Assembly: GCA_024663395.1 (NCBI GenBank)
Contig: JANFAH010000105.1
Span: 62,001 to 126,000, forward strand
DNA from: Pisolithus tinctorius
Taxonomy: Eukaryota; Basidiomycota; Agaricomycetes; Boletales; Pisolithaceae
Direction of reading: 5' to 3'
Length of the DNA stretch: 64,000 nucleotides
Shown piece after piece: positions 35,703 to 46,142 of this stretch; position 1 is the first letter of the stretch, and every line of letters begins with the position of its first letter. Under the pieces are notes generated by a model. The model was not told the origin of the DNA. It made no database searches and saw nothing but the letters and a program-made list of their open reading frames with translations. Made by a program: the position numbers and the translations under genes.

Positions 35703-38700
35703 TCAAATGTAAAACATGGAATTCTTCAAATCTCGATGCACGCCCGCACCCCATGCTTTCACCGCATCGTTGTACACTTTACGCCTAGCCTCTTCTTTCG
35801 CTTGCTTAGAGTGACCACTCCCTCTCGAGACCAGAGTGCTCGACTTGTCGTCTGCTTTGAGGAATTCGTTGAGGTAGTAGCGACCACGTTCGCATGCCAA
35901 ATCGGCGTAGTAGGCTGCAGGTACGAGACTCACGGCCTTGGTCGCACGCGCATACAAGTAACTTGCGGTGTTTAGACCTTGTTGAACTTCGTCGGCTCCG
36001 AGTTTGTTCTCATCGTACACCACGGTGTAATGGGTGCCTTTGACATGGCCCTGGAGGCCTGCGTGTGCTTGGAGGTAGAAATCGAAATCAAAGCTGAGAT
36101 GTCATCAGGTAAGGCACATGGCTTGTTGGTGCGAGAAACACGTACATGGACGTGATGCCCTTATCGACGACAGTTCCGGGGCGAGTATTACCGTTCCTGT
36201 CAGCAAACTCGGGCCTGTCAGGAAAGAATTTCACATGGTGACGTTTCCCGCAGATGATGATGGTCAGTGTAGGGCGATACGGCTTCCCCCCGTTAACACG
36301 CCGGAAGGCATCCAGGATATCAGGGAGTTCCACTTCCAAAACCTGGTCGAACTGACCCTGTTAAAGGGTACGGGAGTCAGTGACACTCGGGGACAAATTG
36401 ATGGCGACGCGTACCTCCGATACACCGTCGCGATACACGAAGACGCGATCCGGTAAGGCTTTACTGACCTCTCGATATCGGTGCAATCTTTCGATGATCA
36501 TTTCAGTCAAATGGGTGATCGTCTGGAATATGATGAGTTAGAAGGAAAATGTTAGGAATAAGGCGTACCTCTTTCTTTGATTCCGTTCCTTTTTCGCCCA
36601 TCATCTAGAATTTGATGAGTTTGAGGGACAATGCCGGAATAAGGCGTACCTCTTTCTTTGACTCTTGGCAGCGTAAACTCGCGGGGAATTGGACGAATCT
36701 ATCGTCGACACTTCCCACAACCGCAGCAATAGATGGAGTGCCTTCAAGGCTACCTGGACTCGGGTGGGTTACGTCCATACCTAATACCATTGTCTTTTTC
36801 TGCGTGAGCCATTTGGTGCTTGCGGGGTCCAGTAGGTGGTTGGTACCACCTAACTTGATGTTGAGTTTAAGAGCAACGTTCGAGAAGTACTGATCCTGCT
36901 TGCGTTGATCCTTCAAAACCTTCTCAGTTAACATGTGAAGGGTGTGAACTCCCAGGACCACGTCACACAACCGCTTGATGCCTGGGTAAATGAAATTATC
37001 CCGTCCCGACAAGAGTACGAGGATAAAGGACGGCTTTTCACGTGGATTGTTGCTTTCGACAATAGTCTGGCGGATCATACTGAGAGCCCGTTGGCGGTTG
37101 GGATCCCCTGCCTGTGGCGGAAGCGGGAGAGTGAATAAAACTTTGGGATCCTTCTCCACCTTCATACCGCTACGCCGGCACTTCTCGGCAAACCCTTTCC
37201 ATACTGATGTCAAGGCTTGGTTATCGGGATTGCCATCGAAGGCTGGTCGGCCATCGAGAACCACAAGAACACACCACGATTTAACCGTCGCGCCTTGATG
37301 GAACTTAACGTCCAAGATGTTCCAGCTACCGTCTTTGACATTCGGAGGACGACCGGCGGCGTAGTTGACCTTTGGCGGTGGCAATTCCCGAGCGGGAATA
37401 ACGGTCATGTTGTGATCTATCTCGATCCCAAAGTTGTGAAGAACCGTATTGTTGGTCTGGTTCAAGCCGAGATCGGCAAGTCCACGACCGGTAATGGCGC
37501 GAGCATTGTCCGCCGGAGGATTGCACGCATAGCGAATCATCTTCTGTGTTTCGGTGTCGCTGAGTTTCCCCCTAAATGGTTGGCCACTTGCAATTTGGCA
37601 CAATTCAGCGGGAACGTAGATGGGATGCTTCGCATTCTTGCCAGCTAGATCGACAACAGGAAGGTCGTCCGCGTGTCTCAACGTGATTTTGTACTCTGTT
37701 ATAGTGTCAGCAGGAAGTGGGAGTACATGTTTGGGTGCGCACTTCTTTTGAAATAATCTTCGACAGACATCTTGGGGTTGTTGAACTCGTCACATGGAAA
37801 GAACGTTTTCCTTGCAGATGTGGTCGCGATCTTCTGTAACTGCTTGGTGCTCTTATAACCGAGGTGCGTTGTCGTAACCTTCAGCTTCTGGGCGAATCTT
37901 TGTAGTGCAGCGCCTTGAGAACGCCCCTGAAACTGGAGGATGGCATCCGCCAGGTTACCAGGTTCGTAGAAAGGAGTCATACAAACTCCAATGTTCACCA
38001 TCAACTCCTTGTAAACAGGGCGAGCAGACATGAAGAAGCCTTTCCATGCGACCACCCCTGAAGAGAGTTCAAATCTTTCCCTCTCTCTAGGAGGAAAGAA
38101 GTGTCGACCACCACTGTCGCCTTTGCCCCCAATACGGACTCCATTGTGGGAAGCATGAGACTGCAATACTAGATTGTATGCCGCCATCACGAGAGAGAAA
38201 TCATAGTTGCGGAGTGATGTTTCACCGTTCAGGAATCTAACAAGACGTGAACCCAACTTCTGTAAGCGAACCGGAATGAATTCACCTGTCCAATTCACGG
38301 TTGTCCAGCTTGTGTTTCAACTCAAACTTGAACGTGTATTTATCCTCGGGCGGGGAAGGCCGAGTCTCGCCCTCTTCAGTGAATACAACTGGAACCTCCA
38401 ACGACGGTGGAAGTTCCTTGGCCGAGACCAACTTGGCACTTTTGTCATGGACGATGAACGGCACGAATTCGCGCCATTGAGGATGTTTGCTTTGCTCCAA
38501 GAGAGTAAAAAGTCTTGCACGTTTCCGCTTAAGAAACTTGTCTGGTGTGATTTCGACGGCGTAATCATAGATGAACTGTTTTTTGAACTTGACTGCGAAG
38601 AAGTTCGCCCGCACTGTAATTGGAGTTCCCAGCGTACCAAAACCGGGGCGGTGAGGACGCTCTGGACTGTATGGCAGCTTCTTCAGAACCTGTACAAGTG

Positions 38701-39043
38701 CGTCTGAGGTCTGAAGGCGTTGGTCAACAGGTGCAGGGCTTCCGAAAATCCTATCTCCAGGAGCCCCTGCACCTGTCGGCCCACCGCCTGGACCACGTTG
38801 TTGACCACCACCACCTTGGGCATAACCACCCCTGAAGGCACCTCGGTCGGGCGGACCACCTCGGAAACCCCCACCTCCAGGCCCTCCACCCCGGTTGCCT
38901 GAAAAACCTCCACCTCCAGGCCCTCCACCTCGGTTGCCTGCGAAACCTCCACCTCCGGGCCCCCCACCTCGGTTGCCTGTAAAACCTCCACCTCTAGGGG
39001 CACCGCCACGAGCGGAGCCACGGAAACTTCCTCTGTTGCTCAT
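35703..39043 (-). CDS. Argonaute protein, QDE-2 type (copy A, full length)
   Basis: Guide-RNA-binding effector of RNA silencing. Six exons (38286-39043, 37743-38236, 36650-37695, 36415-36522, 36146-36357, 35703-36093) give 1,002 residues in phase. Residues 1 to about 85 form an RGG/Gly-rich box with repeats of the type GNRGGGPGGGGF, likely an RNA or arginine-methylation region. Then come the N domain, L1 (VVAWKGFFMSARPVYKELMV), PAZ, L2 (ACNPPADNARAITG), MID (GIKRLCDVVLGVHTLHML, then ALKLNIKLGGTNHLL) and PIWI. The catalytic residues look intact: VLGMDVTHPSPGS, VYRDGVSEGQF, and an Asp in AAYYADLACERGRYYL in place of the His seen in animal Ago2, as is usual in fungi. The MYI-type end is SMFYI. 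Its third intron is enlarged by a local duplication of the exon end. Confidence 0.95.
36540..36661 (-). repeat. Local tandem duplication containing a second 5' splice site
   Basis: The end of exon 3 of Argonaute copy A with its donor (tcaaagaaagag followed by gtacgcc) occurs twice about 80 bases apart: once at about 36636-36661 and again at about 36556-36580. Using the upstream copy keeps the reading frame; the second then lies inside the intron as a decoy. Copy B has only one. Confidence 0.8.
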
Positions 39044-39376
39044 AATTGAGAGTCGATGTAATAGTGAGAGTATGTGGACAAGAAACGTACAACAGTTGTA
39101 CGACTGCACCTCACGACTTTTATACCTGTGCAACCTAGTCATTTCCTATGAGCGCCCATACCATGTTTGGACATATTCAATTGCAGCACAGCCATAGTGT
39201 CGTTTTCTATCACAAATTCTATGATGTACCAAGTATGTATAGAGCCCACAGCAACGGGAGAATATGGGGCTGAACCCTTAAGTCACAAGGAAGTATTCAA
39301 TGGTGCGAGCACAATCAAACATGGGCAGTGGGCATTGGGAACACGTGCTTCCCACTCCCTGCATTATGAACGCCGA

Positions 39377-39826
39377 TCACGAAACCTTCGGAATTTCTAG
39401 GCCCGCAGCTCGTGCGAGCCCTACCGTGTTCTTGGCCTCGTGGAGACAGTGTTCCGTCACCTAAGTTGGAGGATGGAAATACCTGCCTTAACATAGGCAC
39501 ATCGATCATTTCTTTCCCTCCATCTTCCTGTGATGGAACGTGCCTAGCCCCGATGCTGTCTTGTTTCACCTTCGTCATCCTTTGACAACCTTTGACATAT
39601 GGTCATTCATTTTCCTCTCTGCAGTTAAGCATCTGTCGCCACCGTCTATCTCCCCAGTTTCGACCTTTTATCTTTCTTGAGGTATGCCTCTTTGCTGTAC
39701 TGGGTTGCGATACTTTACCTCCAGCCTCTGTACGTTAGGCCGACGACTTACAAGACTCGTTCCGACGCACATCAGAAGGCTGCCGTGGCATGCTCCCTTT
39801 TCTGAAGCGTAGGCTGCGTTCATGGC
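39377..39826 (-). pseudogene. 3' fragment of a CLYBL-type lyase gene, broken
   Basis: Remnant of the last exons of the neighbouring lyase gene, copied along with Argonaute. The final exon is still readable (AKNTVGLARAAGLEIPKVS then stop), and the exon before it keeps GGKEMIDVPMLRQ. Upstream of that, the coding sequence is replaced by an unrelated block of about 250 bases (roughly 39535-39788). The similarity then resumes for about 35 bases (cttttctgaagcgtaggctgc) and ends at about 39826. The catalytic part is missing, so it cannot encode a working enzyme. Confidence 0.8.
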
Positions 39827-39954
39827 TTCAAATCTTTACGCTAGTTGCGCCAGAAGAGTTCTTTACTTGTAGTACATGTCAGTAATCACTGGATACGAAA
39901 TGGATACGAAATGCGTGAAAGCATATGTAGCAGAACAGTATTAGAAGGTTAGTC

Positions 39955-42403
39955 TCAAATGTAAAACATGGAATCCTTTAAATCTGGATGTACGCCTGCA
40001 GCCCATGCTTTCACCGCATCGTTGTACACTTTACGCTTAGCCTCTTCCTTTGCTTGCCTAGAGTGACCACTCCCTCTCGAGACCAGAGTGCTCGACTTAT
40101 CGTCTGCTTTGAGGAATTCGTTGAGGTAGCAGCGACCACGTTTGCATGCCAAATCGGCATAATAGGCTGCAGGTACGAGACTCACGGCCTGGGTCGCACG
40201 CGCATACAAATAACTTGCAGTGTTTAGACCTTGTTGAACTTCGTCGGCCTCGAGTTTGTTCTCATCGTACACCACGGTGTAACGGGTGCCTTTGACATCG
40301 CCCTGGAGGCCTGCGTGTGCTTGGAGGTAAAAATCGAAATCAAAGCTGAGACATCATCAGGTGAGGCACACGGCTTGTTGGTGCAAGAAACACGTACACG
40401 GATATGATGCCCTTATCGACGATGGTTCCGGGGCCAAACTCGGGACCGACGAGAAAGAATTTCATATGGTGGCATTTCCCGCAGATGATGATGGTCAGCG
40501 CAGGGCGATACGGCTTCCCCCGGTTAGCATCGGAAGGCACACGCCGGAAGGCATCCAAGATACCAGGGAGTTCCTCTTCCAAAACCTTGTCGAACTGACT
40601 CTGTTAGGGTACAGGAGTCGATGATACTCGGGGACAAATTGAGAACGACGCATACCTCCGATACACCGCTGCGATATACGAAGACGCGATCCGGTAAGGT
40701 TTTACTGACCTGTCGATACTGGTGCAATCTTTCGGTGATCATTCCAGCCAAATCGGCAATCATCTGGATTTTGATGAGTTAGAGGGAAAATGTCAGGAAT
40801 AAGGCGTACCTCTTTCTTTGATTCCTGGCAACGTAAACTCGCGGGGAATTGGACGAATCTATCGTCAACACTTCCCACAACCGCAGCAATAGATGGAGTG
40901 CCTTCAAGGCTACCTGGACTCGGGTGGGTTACGTCCATACCCAATACCATTGTCTTTTCCCGCGTGAGCCATTTGGTGCTTGCGGGGTCCAGTAAGTGGT
41001 TAATACCACCTAACTTGATGTTGAGTTTAAGAGCAACGTTCGAGAAGTACTGATCCTGCTTGGGCTGATCCCTCAAAACCTTCTCAATTAACATGTGAAG
41101 GGTGTGAACTCCCAGGTCCACGTCACACAGCCGCTTGATGCCCGGATAAATGAAATTATCCCGTCCCGACAAGAGTACGAGGATAAAGGACGGTTTTTCA
41201 CGTGGATTGTTGCTTTCGACAATAGTCTGACGGATCATATCGAGAGCCCGTTGGCGGTTGGGATCCTCTACCTGCGGCGGAAGCTGGGGAGTGAATAAAA
41301 CCTTGGGATCCTTCTCCACCTTCATACCGCTACGCCGGCACTTCTGGGCAAACCCTTGCCATATTGACGTCAAGGCTTGGTCATTGGGATTGCCATCGAA
41401 GGCTGGTCGGCCATCGAGAACCACAAGAACACACCACGATTTAACCGTCGCGCCTTGATGGAACTCAACGTCCAAGATGTTCCAGCTACCGTCTTTGACA
41501 TTCGGACGACGACCGGCGGCGTAGTTGACTTCTGGTGGTGGCAATTCCCGAGCGGTAACAACAGTCATGTTGTAAGCACCGCCAACGTCGCCTTGGCCCC
41601 CGATACGGACTCCATTGTGGGAAGCATGAGACTGCAATACTAGATTGTATGCCGCCATTACGAGTGAGAGGTCATAGTCGCGGGGTGATCTTTTACCATT
41701 CAGGAATCTAACAGGACGTGAACCCAACTTCTGTAAGCAAGCCGGAACGAATTCACCTGTCCAATTCACGGTTGTTCAGCTTGTGTTTCAACCCAAACTT
41801 GAACATGTATGTATCCTGGGGCGAGGAAGGCCGAGTCTCGCCCTCTTCAGTGAATACGACTGGAACCTCCAACGACCGTGGAAGTTCCTTGGCCGAAATC
41901 AACCTGGCACTCTTGTCGTGGGCGATGAACGGCACGAATTCGCGCCATTGAGGATGTTCGCTTTGCTCCAAGAGAGTAAAAAGTCTTGCACGTTCCTGTT
42001 TAGGAAACTTGTCTGGTGTGATTTCGACGGCGTAATCATAGATGAGCTGCTTTTTGAACTTGACTGCGAAGAAGTTCGCCCCCAATGTGATTGGAATTCC
42101 CAGTGTGCCAAAACCGGGGCAATGGGGACGCTCTGGCTTGTACGGCAGCTTCTTCAGAACCTGTACAAGTGCGTCTGAGATCTGAAGGCGTTTGTCAACA
42201 GGTGCAGGGCTTCCAAAAATCCTATCTCCAGGAGCCCCTGCACCTGTTGGCCCACCGCCTGGACCACCTTGTTGACCGCCGCCGCTTTGGACATAACCAC
42301 CCTCGGAAACCCCCACCTCCAGACCCTCTGCCTCGGTTGCCTGAAAAACCTCCACTCCAGGCCCTCCACCTCCGTTGCCCGCGAAACTTCCTCTGTCGCT
42401 CAT
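39955..42403 (-). CDS. PAZ-less, probably slicer-dead Argonaute (copy B)
   Basis: Diverged tandem copy of the Argonaute at 35703-39043. Five exons (41757-42403, 40810-41707, 40656-40763, 40398-40600, 39955-40345) stay open for 748 residues with correct phases. It keeps the N domain, then jumps within one exon from VRIGGQGDVGG directly to NMTVVTARELPPPEVNY. About 216 codons present in copy A are absent: the end of L1, all of PAZ and the start of L2, plus one intron. MID (GIKRLCDVDLGVHTLHML) and PIWI (VLGMDVTHPSPGS) remain. In the motif VYRDGVSEGQF the Asp has become Ser and the second Gly also Ser (VYRSGVSESQF). That Asp is a metal ligand of the slicer site, so cleavage is expected to be lost. 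A later loop is also shortened. The RGG box is partly read in another frame. It may be a decaying copy or a guide-binding protein with a new role. Confidence 0.85.
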
Positions 42404-42944
42404 AATTGAAAGTCGAGGTAATGGCGAGAGTATGTGGACAAGAAACGTACAACAGTCGTACGACTGCGCTTCACGACTTTTTATACCTGTGTAGATTTAG
42501 GGTCTATCACGGGTGTACCCGGGCATTACCCGAGTCGTGCCCGTGAGTTCGTAAGAGGGTACTATCCCTCAAGGATAGTACGGGTAAGTCAACCCCTTAC
42601 CCGTACCCGCCTACCCGTACTTACCCATAGCACCCGACCCACTGTGTGCTACCCATGGGTGTCAAATGGGTGGGTATCCGGGCAACCCCCCGTGATACAC
42701 CCTAGTGCAAGTAGTCATTCGCCCATACCATCTTTGGGTATATTCAGTTTACAAATTGCAGCAGTCGTACCGTCGTTTTCTATCACAAGTTCTATTATGT
42801 AGCAAGTATAGAGCCTACCGCAACGGGAGAATATGGGCCTGAGCCCTTAAGCCACGAGGCAGTATTCAGTGGTACGAGTCCATCAAACACGGGCAGTGTG
42901 CATTGGGAATACGTGCTTCCTATGCCCTGCATTATGAACGCCTA
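42404..42944. other. Intergenic region between Argonaute copy B and the lyase gene
   Basis: About 540 bases between the start of Argonaute copy B and the stop of the CLYBL-type gene, both on the minus strand. About 200 bases of it are the MITE listed separately. The remainder is the shared upstream sequence of both Argonaute copies and should contain the promoter. Confidence 0.6.
42500..42702. mobile_element. MITE-like element with terminal inverted repeats and TA flanks
   Basis: A 203-base insertion present upstream of Argonaute copy B but missing from the same place upstream of copy A. It begins GGGTCTATCACGGG and ends with the near-complement (CGTGATACACCC), giving inverted ends of about 14 bases with one or two mismatches. 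It is flanked on both sides by TA, as for Tc1/mariner-type insertions. The interior has a smaller palindrome (gtactatcc ... ggatagtac) and repeated taccc units. It has no coding capacity, so it is a non-autonomous element. Confidence 0.75.
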
Positions 42945-44517
42945 TCACGAAACCTTCGGGATTTCTAGCCCCGCGGCTCGTGCGAGTCGTATCGTGTTCT
43001 TGGCCTCATGGGGACCAGTCAGTGTTCCGCCACCTAAGTTGGAGGATGGAAATACCTGCTTTAACATAGGCGCATCAATCATTTCCTTTCCTCCATCCTC
43101 CGCTTCAAGGCCAAATGCTCCCTTTTCTGACGCGTAGGCTGCGTCCATTCGATGGATAATTTTGGCAGCGCGCAGGATCTCTGGTGACTTGTCATCAGCT
43201 GGCGTACGCAGCCGTTGTGGCAGTGTTGAAACCTCTCTCTGTCGGCAAGAACGTAGCATTCACAATCTCCACCTGTGCAGGGTGAATGACTTGCTGTATG
43301 CTAGGCCGTTAGCTGGACCCCAAACCGGATGACGGTCAGACCTTTCCGGTGAACCCCAATCGTCGTGCATCCTCGCATTCATCACGAAGGTACCCTGAAT
43401 CCTTGTAATCTATACAAACCTGGATAGCGTTAGTCGCCTCGTGCCACGAAATGAAGTGATACGCATACCATGTCTATAGCCTCGAGTCCGGAAGCTTTGG
43501 CCGCAATAACGATCTGTGAACGCACGAAAAGAAGCTCCTGCCGTGACGTGGTCCGCACAACGGACGTATCTGCACAGTCTAAGTGACCCATAATTAACAT
43601 GCACCAGGAAGATTAGACAATGACTCTTACAATCTTCTGATGCGAACTGAGGAGTTGTTGAGTTGTAAGTCAGGAAAAGGAAGGAAGATACATGCCAGAA
43701 GTGCCCCGAGCTGTCCCCCCTTCTGCGCACCAAACTTAGATTTCCATTGTACAATCTCTCTGAGATTCCAGACTGAACAAGCACTTTCGATACTCGCCAC
43801 GATGCGAGGCGGACACGAGGAAGTCGAATGTTCATGTATTGCGCAGGAAACATGGTCGAGATCCTCGGTTGAATGGATCTTGGGCAGAACTAGGGTGCCC
43901 ACGGCTGGGGATTTGAGCTGGAGGCACGGTTACTCTCCAGTAGTCACCACTGCTTAGACATGACCCTTACTATTTCTGATATGTCACTCTCAAAGAATGG
44001 AGTGGTTACGTCGTTTACTCTAACCGCGACGCGTTTGGGAGTCGGGACTTTATCTGGAGGGATGCTCTGTTACCATTCCTTCGGGTTAACGAGTTTTAAC
44101 GTAGCAGCATATGAGAAACGAACGTTGAGGAAATGGCACAACCGCCGTCTGGCATTGTGCTTGTCCTGCGTGGAGGGGGGTACGCTGTCCTCCAAGTCGT
44201 AAATGACGATATCGGGAGGTATGTCAAAAGACAAGGATTTTGCGAGCAGGCGATCCGACGTAGCGGGTACTGCAACCAATGCATTCAGCAATGAACCACC
44301 GAGAGTAGCTTAGCATTCGCAGACCATACAGATACGAGCGTTGCAGGGGGAAGTATTGTGACCCATGCGAGGTACTCAACGAACGCCTGAATGGAATCAC
44401 CCGGCCGCCATGGGGCGCACGTAAAGCAACGCTGATAACCATGGAGGGGGAAAATGCTGCCAGACTAGAGGCTCTTGATGCAAACTTGAGGCCCAGGCTC
44501 ACGCCCAGTGGATACAT
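42945..44517 (-). CDS. CLYBL-type lyase, HpcH/HpaI aldolase family (citramalyl-CoA lyase-like)
   Basis: Predicted mitochondrial C-C lyase of the citrate lyase beta-like group, probably splitting citramalyl-CoA or a similar CoA ester. The N-terminus is basic and Ser-rich (RRSLSTSHGSQYFPLQRS), consistent with a presequence. Then come YLYVPATSDRLLAKSL, IVIYDLEDSVPPSTQDKHNA, RVAVRVND, TLVLPKIHSTEDLDHV, RIVASIESACSVWNL, FASEDYTSVVRTTSRQ, AAKASGLEAIDM, VCIDYKDSGYLRDECEDARR, GFTGKQVIHPAQVEIV and KEMIDAPMLKQ. These match the family order, including the substrate and metal-binding Glu/Asp residues. About ten exons; one intron (near 43700) seems to need a GC donor, so that junction is less sure. Starts at 44517 or 44442 are both possible. 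Its 3' end is partly duplicated in unit A. Confidence 0.85.
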
Positions 44518-45146
44518 TGTAACTTGACTGGCGCTTGTGGAGTCGCGGTCAGGCGGTAAGCATGTAACACAATTTGCCGGCTTATATCAAGCTATATCAA
44601 AACCATTTCACACTCCCCCCTTTCGATCCTCAGACAAGTTTCCCTGGGTGATATGATATGATCTGATTTATTTGGTCATTACGGGTAACCTCAAGCGAGG
44701 AGTTGAAGTGTTCTCTGGTTCGACGACAAACGAGAGGTCTATATGTGCCTCTCTAGTAATTATTTGAATGTGTAATAAACGGTCAGAGCGGGTGTCTGAT
44801 GGCAAAACCGCAGACGGTCGTTCATGGTTATCGTGGCTCGTGCTGGTCAATGCCAAAGCACCGGTTGCTATCAAAGTTCACGCTTGCCTTCCAACATCAA
44901 CCCTGCTGTGTTTGCTGCCCTCCGTCACTTTGTGACTGATCGCCGGTCGTCCACGGTCGGTAGACATTTTCGCAGCAAAATGGATACAAAGATACATGTC
45001 ATAATCGTAGAAGATCGAGTGGACATAGTCCGGTGGCCGGTAGTCACGAAAAGTCAAGGCTTGGGCAACGTTCCTATCCAACATAGACAAACGTCTGCCA
45101 TACCATCCACCCGCTGGATGTGATCCTTCTCCAACAACACATCAAA
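44518..45146. other. Intergenic region between the lyase gene and the cullin remnant
   Basis: About 630 bases. Frames of up to 99 codons on either strand match nothing I recognise and do not extend the cullin remnant. It should contain the promoter of the lyase gene. Confidence 0.5.
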
Positions 45147-45898
45147 TTACCAGCTGCCCATGTTTGCACTGAGCACGTGAAGACCCCTCTTGAGCATGCT
45201 ACGTACCTTTTTGACGTTTGATATATTTAGAGAAAATCTATGAAAGAGCTGCCAGACAACCTTTTGGATTAAGGCCCAGCTCTTCATCGTTTTTTGTGCT
45301 TCCATGGTCCCAGGCAATGGACAAGATAAGCACACATACTTACGCTTTTCATTGACTGTCTTCAATACTTCCGTTGATTCAACTCCCGTCTCGACCCGGA
45401 TGGGCTCGACTCGGATCCTTGTTTGCTTGAAATCCAGAGACATGTCAGGAGGACATTCACATACGGGGCCAACACCAACGTCCCTGGGTCCAAGTCATAC
45501 TGATCTGATGTGTGGTTGACTGTTATCTTATCCGTGCCTTGACAAGCGGCGGCGCAAGGGCCTGTACCAGGATATCCTTCTTGATCGCAGTAGCCACAAC
45601 TAACTTATCCAGTGTCAGCGTATCGTGCTTGTTGTACTGAAGGAGCATGGTCATCAAATGTGAGCCTGTCATAAGGATATACCTCCTATCCAAGTAACCG
45701 GTTGTGAGCTCAGCCTTGGGATAGTTCTAGAGCCAAGTCAGCTTGCGACCATTGTATCTCATTTGATAGTACCTCTAAAAACGTCCATGGTCTAGAGGAT
45801 TTCGGATAGAGTGGTAAAGTCGGTATTGGGTAGGCGGAGAGGCCAACAATTGATTCCAAAAATCATCATGTCAAAGTTAACGCTTGTGCCGCCAGTGG
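45147..45898 (-). pseudogene. Cullin-1 (Cdc53-like) C-terminal pseudogene
   Basis: Decayed copy of the C-terminal third of an SCF cullin scaffold. Reading the minus strand gives VNFDMMIFGINCWPL, then YNGRKLTWL, an in-frame TAG (45727-45729) exactly where Trp or Phe is expected, and then NYPKAELTTGYLDRRYILMT, LLQYNKHDTLTLDKLVVATA and KKDILVQAL. A second stop follows soon after (R I R stop), then SDQYDLDP, and finally a neddylation-domain remnant (TEVLKTVNEKRKY, then KTMKSWALIQKVVWQLFHRF). The expected Nedd8 acceptor segment IVRIMKARK is no longer recognisable, and the C-terminal YVA end is lost. There is no N-terminal two thirds in the window. Stop codons and the missing acceptor Lys mean it cannot make a working cullin. 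Confidence 0.82.
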
Positions 45899-46142
45899 CT
45901 CGTTGCATGATGACCCGCGCACTGGGGGAACCTTAGGATGCAGCGAGCAGAGCGAGGCATGTCGCCTTGGACTAATTTTCATATACACGCTGGTAACAGG
46001 CAAAGCACCAGAGAGATGGACCTTGGATCAACAAGCCAGGAAGGCACTCCGGATATAAGTTCACAAATTCCAGCCTCTCGCTTGGTCAAGCAACAAGTTC
46101 TCAAGTCACAGTCCTAAAACACAAAGAACATCTGCAATGTCT

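Larger units (their letters stand above)
35534..39826. repeat. Tandem segmental duplication, unit A
   Basis: This unit carries a complete Argonaute gene plus a broken 3' end of a CLYBL-type lyase gene. It is similar over nearly its whole length to unit B (39829-43149) in the same orientation. Flanks match as well: the sequence after the Argonaute stop (35600-35702) recurs at 39850-39954, and the segment upstream of the start (39044-39535) recurs upstream of copy B. Relative to B, it has an extra block at about 39535-39788, lacks the 203-bp MITE, and holds the segment that B has lost from the Argonaute centre. Confidence 0.85.
39829..43149. repeat. Tandem segmental duplication, unit B
   Basis: Second copy of the Argonaute-containing segment, directly repeated after unit A. 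It continues at its right end into the intact lyase gene, so the duplicated block originally ran from downstream of Argonaute into the last exons of the lyase. Unit B is shorter because of the in-frame deletion in the Argonaute centre, despite gaining a MITE near 42.5-42.7 kb. Confidence 0.82.

Noticed and set aside
36605..36650. Argonaute copy A ending early in this intron (reading through the first donor)
   Set aside because: The frame runs only a few codons into a stop, while splicing restores the conserved PIWI motifs downstream; copy B uses the same donor.
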